Assembly (NCBI GenBank): GCA_028821775.1
Contig: JAPKFB010000019.1
Location: forward strand, 1 to 64,000
Direction: 5' to 3'
Length of the DNA: 64,000 nt
DNA from: Roseibacillus sp.
GTDB taxonomy: Bacteria > Verrucomicrobiota > Verrucomicrobiia > Verrucomicrobiales > Akkermansiaceae
The position numbers were made by a program, and so were the translations under genes. Shown here piece by piece: positions 28,097 to 37,375 of the stretch; the first letter of the stretch is position 1, and each line of letters opens with the position of its first letter. The notes under the pieces are model-generated. The model was not told the origin of the DNA, ran no database searches, and saw only the letters and a program-made list of their open reading frames with translations.

Positions 28097-28537
28097 TTGA
28101 AAAGGCGGGGGCAGGGATGGACAGGTAGGTAAGGTGGTAGAAAATGCGGGAGGGCATTGCTCGCAGTGGCGATGCTAACAATGTTGTTCAGATACCCGGA
28201 CCACCCCTCTCTCCCCAATAGAAAATTAAAAAAACAGATTAAGGATGCTTAATGACTAGTGTGGCTTTTATAGCGGGAGAGCGCTGGAAATTCTCATATA
28301 GCTAAGAGCCGTTAAACAACTGCGTGAACTATAGAGGATCCAGAAAACCACTGTAAAAATAGTCCTCTTCCTCCAATTTCCGGGAGTCTAGATGCCCGGA
28401 ATCTATCTATAACCCAAGGATACCTCGGTAATCGAGTGTCCCAAATAGCACGTGATTCGCACTTAGTAAACAAGTCTGAAAATTCATAGAACTTGGAGCC
28501 GCTGAGGCTCTTGGAAGTTTAGATGTGTTAACTATGG
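28097..28537. other. AT-richer intergenic region upstream of PelD-like gene
   Basis: About 440 bases clearly richer in A and T than their surroundings (for example AAAATTAAAAAAACAG near 28220), with no credible gene. It contains the promoter region for the leftward PelD-like gene and the 3' flank of the leftward peptidase gene. A hairpin-forming pair, TTCCGGG (28378-28384) and CCCGGAA (28395-28401), and a smaller one, GAGCC...GGCTC near 28497-28511, are visible. Confidence 0.5.
28378..28401. repeat. Seven-base inverted repeat
   Basis: TTCCGGG and CCCGGAA separated by 10 bases. No U-run follows on either strand, so an operator or mRNA hairpin is as likely as a terminator. Confidence 0.35.
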
Positions 28538-31500
28538 TTACTGTCTGGAGCCCGGAGTTACGTCCAGAGTCATCTTCTGACCTTTTCGCAACACGCTGAT
28601 TTTTACCGTCACCCCCACTTTGAGGGATTCAAGGACGTAAGTGTAGTCGTAGATATTCTTCACCTCTTTCCCCGCGACGCTGACTACGACGTCGCCACCC
28701 TTGATCCCGGCGGTATCGGCGGGACCACCCTTGGTGGCCCCTGAGAGCTTCACCCCCACGAGGTCACCCTGCGAATAGTCAGGGACAGTCCCGAGATAGG
28801 CTCGAAGGTTGGCCCGCCGACCCTGCCCCTCTGGCCGTTCCACCTTGACGTAATCGGGAGCCTTCTTGGCCGTCGCCAGTCCGCGCGCCACCAGAACCAT
28901 GAACTTCGTAATCTTCTCGGTGCCCGGATAGTTGATCTTATCCGCGGTGTCATTGGGGGTGTGGTAGTCCTCGTGAGCACCGGTGAAGGCGTTGAGAATG
29001 GGCACATCGCGGAGGTAGAAGGAGGTCGCATCAGTGGGCAGGTATGCATCGCTCTGCGTTTTGATGGGGAGGCCGATGGGAGCGTTGCGCCGCTCAATGA
29101 CTTGGGGCCAAATCTTGCTCGACCCGATGCCTTGCAGGACCAGCGACTGATCGAGCCGGCCGATCATGTCCATGTTGAGGTTGGCCGCGAAAACCTCGTT
29201 GAGCTTGGCATCGACGTCACCCATCCGCTTCCTGGCAGTCTCCTGAACGAATTTGGAAGAGCCAATGAGGCCGATCTCTTCACCGGACCAAGCTGCGAAA
29301 ACGACATCGCGGTGAAGGACAAGATTACCAACCTCCCGCTGTGCGGAGAGGTACTGCGCAATTTCTAGGAGGGCGGCGACCCCCGAGGCATTGTCATCGG
29401 CACCGAAGTGAATCTCGGAGGCCTCCTTCCCCGTGGCACGAGAACCACTCCCGTGAGTGCCCAGATGATCAACATGCGCACCCAGGATCAAGGCTGGACG
29501 CTTGTTGGCAGCAGGATCCTTCGCCCGCAATCGGCCGACCACATTGCGGCCGGTCTGCTTCTGCTGAACGATGTCGATCTTGGCGTTCAGGGAAGCTCCC
29601 GGAATCTTGATCCCCATCATCATCTCGCCCTTGTCGAGGGTGGCCTGGATGTCCTTGAGGTTTTCGCCCGCCGCAGCGAGGAGCTCTGCGCCGATCTCCT
29701 TGCCCACAGAAATGACCGCGATCCCGGAATCGGCCATGGAAGCATCATAGCTCAGCCCCACCAGATCGCTGGTCACTTCGGTGTTCGGACCGCTCACAAA
29801 AATGACCCCCTTGGCCCCCTTCTGCCGCGCGATCATCGCCTTATAGCGCATGCTTGAAAACCTGGAGAATTGTCGTCGGCGTTCATCGCTGACGTTCTCC
29901 GGGATGAAGCGCAGCATGAGCACCCACTTGTCCTTCACCGCGAGATGGTAGTAGCTCGAGTACATCGGGGTCTTGGAACCATCGGCATCGACCTGCCCCT
30001 TGGGCATCTCGATTCCGTAGCCAGCAAAGACGATGTCCTTGGCATTGATTGCGCCGAGCTGCGAAAAGGAGAGCGGTCGCCAGTCCTTGTTCACCACCAG
30101 CTGCCGGGTTTTCTCGCCCAGTCTCAAGCTCAGCTCGTTGGTCTTCCCGAGATCCACCCCGGCGGTAAACTCAAACGAATGGAAGAAGTCTTCCGCCTCA
30201 AAGGGCACGAGGCCAAAATTCTTGAATGCCTGGGCGACATAGGAGGTCGCCATCTGTTCCCCTGGGGTTCCCGTCATCCGTCCCTTGAGTTCGGGGCTGG
30301 CCAAGAACTCGATGTGGTGACGAAGGTCTGCTTCCTGAACGGCCGCCACTGTCGCCTTCAATCCGGCCAAGGCCTGGCGTGACACCCGGGCTTCCGGTCT
30401 GTTCTCTGACTCAGCCCCAGAATTCGGCGGCGACTTGGTACCCCGGGGTGAAGCGCTCTTCAGAATCTCCAACGCCGCCTGATGATTCCAGGTTGCCAGA
30501 AAAATTTGCGATCCCGCTCTGCCGGAGCGCTTCGAGGTCCACGACAAACGAGTTCCGTCAGGCGAGAATGCCGGGAGACCATCGAAGCCATCGGTCCAGG
30601 TCACCCGCACGGGCTCCTTGAGCCCGGCAGCATCGACGAGGTAGAGCTCGAAGTTCGCAAAGCCATTCAGGTTCGTCCCGAAGATCAGATACTCCCCGCT
30701 GGGATGGAAGAAGGGCGCCCATGACATCGCAGCCAAGTGAGTGAGTTGTTTTTCGCCGCTCCCGTCTGCCTTCATGGAATAAATCTCAGCCTGATCGCCT
30801 TCCCGATTGAATCGCCGCCAACATATGTTCTTCCCATCCGCGCTGAAGAACGGCCCTCCGTCATAGCCAGGAGATTTTGTCAGCTGCTTCACACCGGAAC
30901 CGTCAGCATTCATGATGAAGAGATCCATCAGGAACGACGGGTTCAGCTTGAACCATTCGCGGTCCTCCTTCGACAAGGCAGCCGCCTCAGAGTAGCCCAA
31001 TCTGTTAGATGCAAACACCACCTTGCTACCATCCGGGGAGTAGGCGCCCTCAGCATCATAGCCTGGAGCCTTGGTCAAGTTGCGGTACTTTTTCGTTTCG
31101 AGATCGTATTCATAGATCTCATAAAACGCGTCGTAGTCCCACGAGTAGCGTTTCTGTTTTCCTTCCGCCCGGAGCTTGAGCTCTGCGACCTGTTTGGACT
31201 TGGCATCGGGATCGCCCTGCGTAGAGGCAAACATCACTTTCTTCCCACCCGGATGAATCCACGAGCAAGTAGTCTTCCCATGCCCGGGCGAGATCCGCTC
31301 CGTATCACCGGTCTCCAAATCCATCAGGAAGATCTGGAAGAATGGATTCTCCGAATCGCGCTCACTTTGGAAGATGAGCTTGCTGCCATCCACGTTGAAG
31401 TATCCCTCCCCAGCGCGCTTGCCGGCGAAGGTGAGCTGGCGGGTGCCAGATAGCAATACGCTCTCCTGATCGTGGGCTTCATCGGCGGAGGTCACGCCGC

Positions 31501-31540
31501 TCAACAATGCGGCCAGAAGAAAGGTGAATGGGATACGCAT
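28538..31540 (-). CDS. Exported PD40 - M28 aminopeptidase - PDZ protein
   Basis: One thousand residues with signal peptide MRIPFTFLLAALLSGVTSAD. About residues 25-370 form a TolB/PD40-like propeller (YSPDGSKVVFASNRLGYSEA, FFSADGKNICWRRFN). From about 410 comes an M28 peptidase with an inserted PA-like domain; all five zinc-site motifs are visible: GAHVDHLG, GADDNASG, SGEEIG, NMDMIG and HEDYHTPND. A PDZ domain closes the protein at about 905-998 (GGPADTAGIKGGDVVVSVAG). M28 members are usually aminopeptidases, so it likely trims peptides in the periplasm or outside. The propeller may gate substrate access, and the PDZ may bind C-termini (inference). Start ATG 31540. Confidence 0.92.
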   Translation of the reverse strand: MRIPFTFLLAALLSGVTSADEAHDQESVLLSGTRQLTFAGKRAGEGYFNVDGSKLIFQSERDSENPFFQIFLMDLETGDTERISPGHGKTTCSWIHPGGKKVMFASTQGDPDAKSKQVAELKLRAEGKQKRYSWDYDAFYEIYEYDLETKKYRNLTKAPGYDAEGAYSPDGSKVVFASNRLGYSEAAALSKEDREWFKLNPSFLMDLFIMNADGSGVKQLTKSPGYDGGPFFSADGKNICWRRFNREGDQAEIYSMKADGSGEKQLTHLAAMSWAPFFHPSGEYLIFGTNLNGFANFELYLVDAAGLKEPVRVTWTDGFDGLPAFSPDGTRLSWTSKRSGRAGSQIFLATWNHQAALEILKSASPRGTKSPPNSGAESENRPEARVSRQALAGLKATVAAVQEADLRHHIEFLASPELKGRMTGTPGEQMATSYVAQAFKNFGLVPFEAEDFFHSFEFTAGVDLGKTNELSLRLGEKTRQLVVNKDWRPLSFSQLGAINAKDIVFAGYGIEMPKGQVDADGSKTPMYSSYYHLAVKDKWVLMLRFIPENVSDERRRQFSRFSSMRYKAMIARQKGAKGVIFVSGPNTEVTSDLVGLSYDASMADSGIAVISVGKEIGAELLAAAGENLKDIQATLDKGEMMMGIKIPGASLNAKIDIVQQKQTGRNVVGRLRAKDPAANKRPALILGAHVDHLGTHGSGSRATGKEASEIHFGADDNASGVAALLEIAQYLSAQREVGNLVLHRDVVFAAWSGEEIGLIGSSKFVQETARKRMGDVDAKLNEVFAANLNMDMIGRLDQSLVLQGIGSSKIWPQVIERRNAPIGLPIKTQSDAYLPTDATSFYLRDVPILNAFTGAHEDYHTPNDTADKINYPGTEKITKFMVLVARGLATAKKAPDYVKVERPEGQGRRANLRAYLGTVPDYSQGDLVGVKLSGATKGGPADTAGIKGGDVVVSVAGKEVKNIYDYTYVLESLKVGVTVKISVLRKGQKMTLDVTPGSRQ
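28545..28567. repeat. CTGGAG/CTCCAG-like palindrome, copy 2
   Basis: CTGGAGCCCGGAG followed by TTACGTCCAG; it shares 12 of its first 13 bases with the block at 19928-19951. Here it lies inside the last codons of the M28 peptidase gene. Confidence 0.35.
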
Positions 31541-31924
31541 AACGAGTGAATTGAAATAGCCTTCGCTATACGCTTCGTCAAACGCCTCTATTGCTGGCTA
31601 TTTATGGTTTGGATAACCTAACTTCCCTACGTGCTGACTTGGGGTCTGCGGCACCCGGCCCCCAACCCAAATCCTGCTCTTGGTCTCCACAGGACCTCCC
31701 GCGACTCTCCGACCTTGGCCTCCCAAGCTCGTCGGAGGAGAAAGTGGGGCTTCTCATCCGGTCTGCTCCCAAGTCCGAGCCCCCTGCCCAACCCTGCCCC
31801 AGATGCAATTTCCACGCGTTGTTCTCATCGCGAATCCGCAAGCAGGAGTCCTCCCAGTTCCCTCTCTCTCGAATTTTGTGCCCTTTTGCCCCCAATTTTG
31901 AACACTGCATCCCGCCGCGAACTC
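31541..31924. other. Intergenic region between peptidase and trmD
   Basis: Divergent gap of 384 bases holding the upstream regions of the leftward peptidase and rightward trmD. Frames that cross it have proline- and cysteine-rich low-complexity translations and no recognisable protein. No clear promoter boxes or hairpins could be picked by eye. Confidence 0.4.
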
Positions 31925-32620
31925 ATGCGCATCGACATCATTACTCTCTTTCCCGAGATCGCCCTCGCTCCGCTGCGAGAGAGCATCATCAAGCGCGCTC
32001 AAGACGCGAAAATCGTTGAGATTCATGCCCACAACCTTCGCGACTGGGCCACTGACAAACACCGGAAAACCGACGACTACCTTTGTGGCGGAGGCCAGGG
32101 GATGCTCCTCAAGCCCGAGCCCCTATTCGCCGCGGTGGAGGACCTGCGGCAGGCAGACAGCAAGGTCATCCTCACCACCCCGCAGGGAAAGTCGTTTGTC
32201 CAGGCCGACGCCCAACGCCTCGCGACGCACCATCACCTGCTCTTCCTCTGTGGTCACTACGAGGGAATCGATCACCGCGTGATCGAGGAACTGGTCGATG
32301 AAGAGCTCAGCATTGGCGACTACGTTCTCACCAACGGCGCGCTGGCCACTGCCGTCATCTGCGATGCCATCATTCGCCTCCTCCCCGGCGCCCTGGGCGA
32401 CGAACGCTCTCCTGAAGAGGAATCATTCTCCGATCCTAATCTCTTGGAAGCTCCGGCCTATACCAAGCCCGCGGATTTTCGCGGGTTCAAGGTTCCCGAC
32501 GTCCTCCTCTCCGGACATCACGGAGAGATCGATCAATGGAAGCGCGAACAAGCACTCGCGCGAACCAGGAAGAATCGGCCGGATTTGTTGGAGGCCCAAG
32601 AGGGACCTCCGACTTCATAG
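31925..32620 (+). CDS. trmD: tRNA (guanine-37-N1)-methyltransferase
   Basis: The SPOUT-fold TrmD is identified by MRIDIITLFPEIALAPLRES, DDYLCGGGQGMLLKPEPL, CGHYEGIDHRVIEE, the trefoil knot segment ELSIGDYVLTNGALA, and APAYTKPADFRG. It methylates G37 next to the anticodon in tRNAs reading CNN and other codons and prevents +1 slippage. ATG 31925 gives 231 residues, near family length; a longer in-frame extension upstream is not conserved-looking. The usual neighbours (rpsP, rimM, rplS) are not here. Confidence 0.94.
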   Translation: MRIDIITLFPEIALAPLRESIIKRAQDAKIVEIHAHNLRDWATDKHRKTDDYLCGGGQGMLLKPEPLFAAVEDLRQADSKVILTTPQGKSFVQADAQRLATHHHLLFLCGHYEGIDHRVIEELVDEELSIGDYVLTNGALATAVICDAIIRLLPGALGDERSPEEESFSDPNLLEAPAYTKPADFRGFKVPDVLLSGHHGEIDQWKREQALARTRKNRPDLLEAQEGPPTS

Positions 32621-33164
32621 AAGCCTTCACCAGCCCGAAGCTACTTGCCCCAAAGCTCGCCTGCGGCAACAAAGCGTATCTGCTGAAAACGTGAGTTCGT
32701 GAAGTCACGGCGGAGCATCAGCGGCACCGAGAGCCAGGAAATTCCCAAACTTGGCCCCCTTCTCTTCGCGGGCTGCCAGCATCCCCTTGGCCTCCTCCGA
32801 GTCCGCAGCGTTCGCCAGTTCGGAACACTGCTCCAAAATACGCACTCTTCATCGGAACCAGCGCGGCCGAGAGGGGATCCATACGCGTGCGCCATCTCTT
32901 GCGCAGGGCATTCGCGCGGGGAGGAGCGGCAGCCTCCTCCGGACTCAAAAGCTCCTCCTCGTGCAAGATCCTCCCGGGCTCCCCTCGTGAGCAATTGACA
33001 GGTTGAGATCTCCAGCAACAGTGGCACTGGTGAATGCGAGTCCTTCGTTTGAATACGCAGTGGTGAGCCTGAGTTTCCCATTTCCGTTGCCCAAATCTCA
33101 ACCAGGGTGGAGGGAGGCCGGGGGGCGGCACCATAGCGAAAGAATCCGGACAATCAAATAGCCC
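32621..33164. other. Gap after trmD with gene remnant
   Basis: About 540 bases with no intact gene between trmD and the leftward cysteine synthase-like gene. It contains the frameshifted remnant listed at 32705-33134. Nothing else is recognisable. Confidence 0.5.
32705..33134 (-). pseudogene. Frameshifted hypothetical gene
   Basis: Coding-like pieces lie in two leftward frames. The first reads GRILHEEELLSPEEAAAPPR and RMDPLSAALVPM, then, one frame over, RVRILEQCSELANAADSEEA, followed by KGMLAAREEKGAKFGNFLAL and GAADAPP, to a TGA at 32707-32705. The helical, Ala/Glu-rich character continues across the frame change near 32850, which is what a single damaged gene would show. A third frame upstream (REDLARGG) may hold more of it. 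I do not recognise the family. A sequencing indel would also explain the pattern. Confidence 0.4.
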
Positions 33165-34109
33165 TCACTCGTCCCTTAGAGCCTCGAAGACAGGGTGCGA
33201 AAAGTAGCGCTCCATCCGGTCGGGAAAGACCGTAACGATGACCGCTTCAGGCCCCAGTTCCTTCGCTATTTCCTCTGAGGCCGCGAGGTTGAGGCCCGAT
33301 GAGGGACCCACCGGAAATCCTCGCGCCCAGAGGATACGGGTAACCTCCAAACAACGCTCTTCATCAATCGCGAGTTCACGCAAGAGAGCGGCCGGATCAC
33401 TCGCACGCCACTCCGCAAATATCTCCGAGCACCCATCGACCACTCCCGGAACCTTACCCGAATAGGTTAAGGAACAACACTCTACGTTGGCCGCGAATTC
33501 ATCTCCACACGCAGGAATGGCGACCACCGGGATCACCTCACAACCTGCTTCGCTCAATCCTGCGTGCAGTCCGACCAACGTCCCGCCGGTCCCGACCCCC
33601 GACACAACTGCGTTCACCGCGAGACCAGAAAGCTGCTCGAGAATCTCTCGCGCCGTCCCCCGCTGATGGGCTTCGGCATTGTCCGGATTCTCAAACTGGC
33701 GCACCGCGAATGCACTCTCGCTCTCCGCAAAGCCCGCGGCCTGCGCGATCACTTCGGGCATGCTGCCATCGACCCGTCGAACCTCCCCCCCATAGGCCCG
33801 AATCATCATCACCCGTTCACTCGTTGCGCCGTGCGGCAGGAACGCGAGAAAGCGCAATCCCATCCGTGCACACGCCAGGGCCAAAGCAATGGAGGTCGAC
33901 CCTGAGGAAGCCTCAACAACAAGATCCCCCATCGTGAGATCGCCACTCCGGATTGCCTTCTCAAGAATGTGACGCGCGATGCGATCCTTGGTCGATCCCG
34001 ATGGATTCAAGTATTCGAGCTTACACCAAACCACCGGTGCATCGGGATCGCTCTGCACGGGCACCAGGGGGGTCGGTGCACTCCGTTCAAACTGGTAGCA
34101 GTGATCCAC
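33165..34109 (-). CDS. PLP-dependent cysteine synthase family protein
   Basis: Fold type II PLP enzyme of 314 residues, GTG start at 34109. The PLP lysine lies in EYLNPSGSTKDRIARHIL, the substrate loop is EASSGSTSIALALA, the phosphate-binding loop is SGVGTGGTLVG, and the C-terminal part has FPVGPSSGLNLAA and TVFPDRMERYFS. Cysteine synthases make Cys from O-acetylserine and sulfide; this subgroup also includes cystathionine beta-synthase-like enzymes. EASSGST replaces the common SGNTG, as in the CysM/CBS-like branch, so the exact donor is uncertain. It is divergent from yicC. Confidence 0.82.
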   Translation of the reverse strand: MDHCYQFERSAPTPLVPVQSDPDAPVVWCKLEYLNPSGSTKDRIARHILEKAIRSGDLTMGDLVVEASSGSTSIALALACARMGLRFLAFLPHGATSERVMMIRAYGGEVRRVDGSMPEVIAQAAGFAESESAFAVRQFENPDNAEAHQRGTAREILEQLSGLAVNAVVSGVGTGGTLVGLHAGLSEAGCEVIPVVAIPACGDEFAANVECCSLTYSGKVPGVVDGCSEIFAEWRASDPAALLRELAIDEERCLEVTRILWARGFPVGPSSGLNLAASEEIAKELGPEAVIVTVFPDRMERYFSHPVFEALRDE

Positions 34110-34362
34110 TCTCGGGCCATACGTGCAATCTCATCCTTTGTCGATCCCGGGTTCCCGATTTACCTGCCCCTCTCAAAGTTGGCGCTGAGCCCTTCCAATT
34201 GCCGATCGATCGTCCAACAACAAATTGATCACCACCTGCGGCGATCCCGATCTTCCGGAGAGAGCTCATCTCTCGAAGGCTTGCTCGGAGAGCGGGGAGC
34301 CAAGGGCAGGCGCCCGCGTTTCTCTCTGGTCACTGCTCCCTGGAAACTGATATCTCTCTCCC

Positions 34363-35235
34363 ATGCACAGTATGACCGGATTTGGCCGCGGCACCCATGC
34401 CACAGAAAACGTCGTCGTCCGCGTCGAGGCTTCTTCGGTCAACCGCAAGCAAGGAGAGGTCATCTTCTATATGCCCCGCGACCTCGCTGAACTGGAACCC
34501 CGCCTCCGCAAACACGTTCTTGGCCGCATCGCGCGGGGGCGTATCAACGTCAATGTGAAGCTCGAGCATCCCAGCGGCTCAAACGGGGGAGTCAAGGTCG
34601 ACCTGGACAAGGCCCGCGCCCTGGAGGCCGCCTTCAGCAAACTCTCCGAAAGACTGAGCTGTCCCCTCACCCCGGAGAGCACGGACTACCTGCGGGCTCC
34701 CGACGTCTTCCTCTTTGAAGAAGACTATCAGGTGGACCAGATTTGGCAGGCCTTGGAACCAGCCCTCAATGAGGCCCTCGAGGCGCTGGTCGCCATGCGC
34801 GCAGATGAGGGGACCGATCTCAAAGCTGAACTCATCCGCATCCTCGCCCAACTCGATGAGTTCGCCAACCAGATCGAGAACCACGCGCCCTCGGTCATCA
34901 CTGCCCACCGGGACAATCTGTTCCGACGCCTGCGGGACGCCGAGTTGGAACTCGATCTCGGAGATGAGCGCGTCCTCAAAGAGATCGCTCTATTCGCCGA
35001 TCGCTGCGACATCACGGAAGAAATCACGCGCCTGCGCTCGCACTTCCGCAAGTTCGACTCCTACTTTGGCAACGCGGGACCCGTGGGGCGCTCCATGGAT
35101 TTTCTCTGCCAGGAAATCAATCGCGAGTTCAACACCATCGGCTCCAAGGCCAACGATGCCACTCTGGCTCAGATCGTGGTAACTGCCAAAACAGATCTCG
35201 AAAAGATCCGCGAACAGGTGCAGAATATAGAGTAG
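34363..35235 (+). CDS. yicC: YicC family endoribonuclease-like protein
   Basis: Starts MHSMTGFGRG, the hallmark of YicC, then VRVEASSVNRKQGEV and RGRINVNVKLE. The C-terminal domain (DUF1732) is clear: RCDITEEITRLRSHF, PVGRSMDFLCQEINREFNTI, GSKANDA and VKTDLEKIREQVQNIE-like VTAKTDLEKIREQVQNIE. It has 290 residues, the usual length. YicC proteins are linked to RNA decay and stationary-phase survival. Often gmk follows yicC; here the next gene, 8 bases on, encodes an amidase lipoprotein instead. Confidence 0.92.
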   Translation: MHSMTGFGRGTHATENVVVRVEASSVNRKQGEVIFYMPRDLAELEPRLRKHVLGRIARGRINVNVKLEHPSGSNGGVKVDLDKARALEAAFSKLSERLSCPLTPESTDYLRAPDVFLFEEDYQVDQIWQALEPALNEALEALVAMRADEGTDLKAELIRILAQLDEFANQIENHAPSVITAHRDNLFRRLRDAELELDLGDERVLKEIALFADRCDITEEITRLRSHFRKFDSYFGNAGPVGRSMDFLCQEINREFNTIGSKANDATLAQIVVTAKTDLEKIREQVQNIE

Positions 35236-35243
35236 CAAGCTTC

Positions 35244-35903
35244 ATGAGACGTCTCTTCGCACCGATCGCTCTCACTCTGCTCCTCACTGCCTGCGGTGGG
35301 GGACCGTCATCCCTCAATGCACCCGCCATCGCCACCCAGCGCGCCAAACTCGGAATCATCCGCGCCTACATTCCGCATGGCCGCTACGGACGACACCGCG
35401 TGCGCTACATGCGTCCCCGCTACATCACGATCCACTCAACGCAAAACTACAACCGGAATAGCAATGCGCGGACCCACGCCGCCATGCTGAGTCGCGGGGA
35501 GTTGCGCGGGCGAAAAAATTCTCTAGGCTACGTGACTTGGCACTACACCATCGACGACCACTCGATTTATCAAAGCCTTCCGGACCGCGAGGCAGGTCAG
35601 CATGCTGACTATGAAGGTCCGGGAAACCGATACTCGATCGGAATCGAGATGTGCGAAAATCGCGGGAACAGCCGGAGTAGGACCCTCGATCGCACCGCCC
35701 GATTGATCGCTCTACTCATGCATGAATACAATATCCCCCTCAGCAAAGTGGTCCCTCATCAGCACTGGCGGATGATCCGCCATTCGGACGGTCGCGACCT
35801 TGGCCACAAGAATTGTCCATATTTTCTAATGGAGAATGGCAAGCCCAGCCGCAAGTGGAGCAGGTTTCTCCGCAAAGTGCAGACCTCCTACAACCGATCC
35901 TAA
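35244..35903 (+). CDS. N-acetylmuramoyl-L-alanine amidase lipoprotein
   Basis: Lipoprotein signal MRRLFAPIALTLLLTAC with lipobox LTAC, then a linker and an Amidase_2 domain. Zinc ligands are seen in RYITIHSTQN (His), PHQHWRM and LGHKNCPYF. The motif WHYTIDDHSIYQSLPDREAG, then GNRYSIGIEMCENRG, is typical. Enzymes of this type cut the amide bond between MurNAc and L-Ala in peptidoglycan, or in muropeptides for recycling as AmpD does. The lipid anchor puts this one in the envelope. It follows yicC by 8 bases and is probably co-transcribed. Confidence 0.9.
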   Translation: MRRLFAPIALTLLLTACGGGPSSLNAPAIATQRAKLGIIRAYIPHGRYGRHRVRYMRPRYITIHSTQNYNRNSNARTHAAMLSRGELRGRKNSLGYVTWHYTIDDHSIYQSLPDREAGQHADYEGPGNRYSIGIEMCENRGNSRSRTLDRTARLIALLMHEYNIPLSKVVPHQHWRMIRHSDGRDLGHKNCPYFLMENGKPSRKWSRFLRKVQTSYNRS

Positions 35904-35974
35904 TCGCGACATTCACGGCTTGCCACTCTCCGAACGAACAGTAATTTGACCGAGCCTCTCCCCCCCTTTCCGCG

Positions 35975-37372
35975 ATGCAACTCACCACCCCCCGGCATCT
36001 TCCCCCCCTCGACCCGGGCTTTCTTCCAGCGGTGCTCTGGAACCGCGCCTATCGCGCACTGGTGGCTGCAGATCCCGCAAGTCAGGACCTCCATCTCGCC
36101 CTCGCGCGCAAGGATGGCACCACCTTTCATCACCAACTCCGGATCCTGCCACACGAAGGAGATCACATTCCGCTCAACCGAAAATATGTTGAACGGATCG
36201 TCAAGTTCCTCCTCTGGATGAAAGGCGGGAGCCGCCTCTATGTAGCGGGGAATGACTCCGTGGCCGCAATCCTCTCGGGGATCTACTGCGAAGACGGAGA
36301 GCGCGCCTTTGACTGGGACATCGTGGGCAAGGGCATCTTCGACGAGACCATCAGCGTCACGCCCTGCGCCCTCGCCGACCTGCCCCCCGCTTCGGAGTCA
36401 AGCGTGGCCCTCGGTCGAAATCTTGACGGCTGCCGCATCGGCTTTGACCTTGGCGGATCCGATCGCAAGGCGGCTTCCCTCATCGATGGCAAAGTGGTCT
36501 TTTCCGAAGAGATTGCCTGGAATCCTTATTTTCAGCCCGACCCGCAGTATCACCTCGACGGAATCCGCGACACCTTGAAGCGCGCTGCCGATCACCTTCC
36601 CCGGGTCGATACCATCGGGGGTTCTGCGGCCGGCGATTACATCAACAACGAAGTGCGAGTCGCTTCCCTCTTCCGGGGCATCGCCGATCCTACGGTCTTC
36701 GAAAAGGAGGTTCGTCCCATCTTCCACAATCTGCAAAAGGAGTGGGGCGACATTCCCTTCGTCGTGATCAATGATGGCGAAGTCACTGCGCTCGCCGGCT
36801 CCATGAGTATGGAGGCCCATGCCGTGCTCGGAATTTCCATGGGCACCTCCCTTGCGGCCGGCTATTGCACTCCAAGCGGGCACATCACGAATTGGATCAA
36901 CGAGCTCGCCTTCGCCCCCATCGACTATCGCGACGACGCTCCGGCCGACGAGTGGTCCGGTGACGTGGGCTGCGGAGTGCAGTACTTTTCGCAGCAGGGA
37001 GTCGCCCGCCTCGCTCCTAAGGCTGGATTCGAATTTGGCGAGCTGCCCTTCCCTGAGCAGCTCGTAGCGGTGCAGGAAGCGATGGAAAACGGCCACGAGG
37101 GAGCCCGCAAAATCTACGAAACGATCGGGGTCTGCTACGGATACACCATTGCGCACTACGCGGAATTCTACGAGATCGAGAATCTGCTCATCCTCGGTCG
37201 AGTCACCTCGGGCGCAGGCGGTGAACTCATTCTCGAGAAAGGGGCCGAGGTCCTGCGCGACGAGTTCCCGGAGCTGGCCGAACAAATCACGATGACCACC
37301 CCGGACGAGAAAATGAAACGCCATGGACAAGCCGTGGCCGCCGCAAGTCTCCCGGCTCTCACTCAATCCTGA
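35975..37372 (+). CDS. ROK-like sugar kinase family protein
   Basis: Cytoplasmic protein of 465 residues with an ASKHA/ROK-type core after an N-terminal domain of about 150 residues. The phosphate-1 motif is GFDLGGSDRKAASLIDG, a catalytic-Asp-like segment is VVINDGEVTALAG, phosphate-2 is GISMGTSLAAGYC, and an adenosine-like motif is LLILGRVTSGAGGE. The CxCGxxGCxE zinc motif of classical ROK proteins is missing, and the protein is longer than usual (300-400). The ATG at 35975 is used. A PIG-L deacetylase gene starts 4 bases later, so an amino-sugar substrate is the most economical guess. Confidence 0.75.
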   Translation: MQLTTPRHLPPLDPGFLPAVLWNRAYRALVAADPASQDLHLALARKDGTTFHHQLRILPHEGDHIPLNRKYVERIVKFLLWMKGGSRLYVAGNDSVAAILSGIYCEDGERAFDWDIVGKGIFDETISVTPCALADLPPASESSVALGRNLDGCRIGFDLGGSDRKAASLIDGKVVFSEEIAWNPYFQPDPQYHLDGIRDTLKRAADHLPRVDTIGGSAAGDYINNEVRVASLFRGIADPTVFEKEVRPIFHNLQKEWGDIPFVVINDGEVTALAGSMSMEAHAVLGISMGTSLAAGYCTPSGHITNWINELAFAPIDYRDDAPADEWSGDVGCGVQYFSQQGVARLAPKAGFEFGELPFPEQLVAVQEAMENGHEGARKIYETIGVCYGYTIAHYAEFYEIENLLILGRVTSGAGGELILEKGAEVLRDEFPELAEQITMTTPDEKMKRHGQAVAAASLPALTQS

Positions 37373-37375
37373 GTT

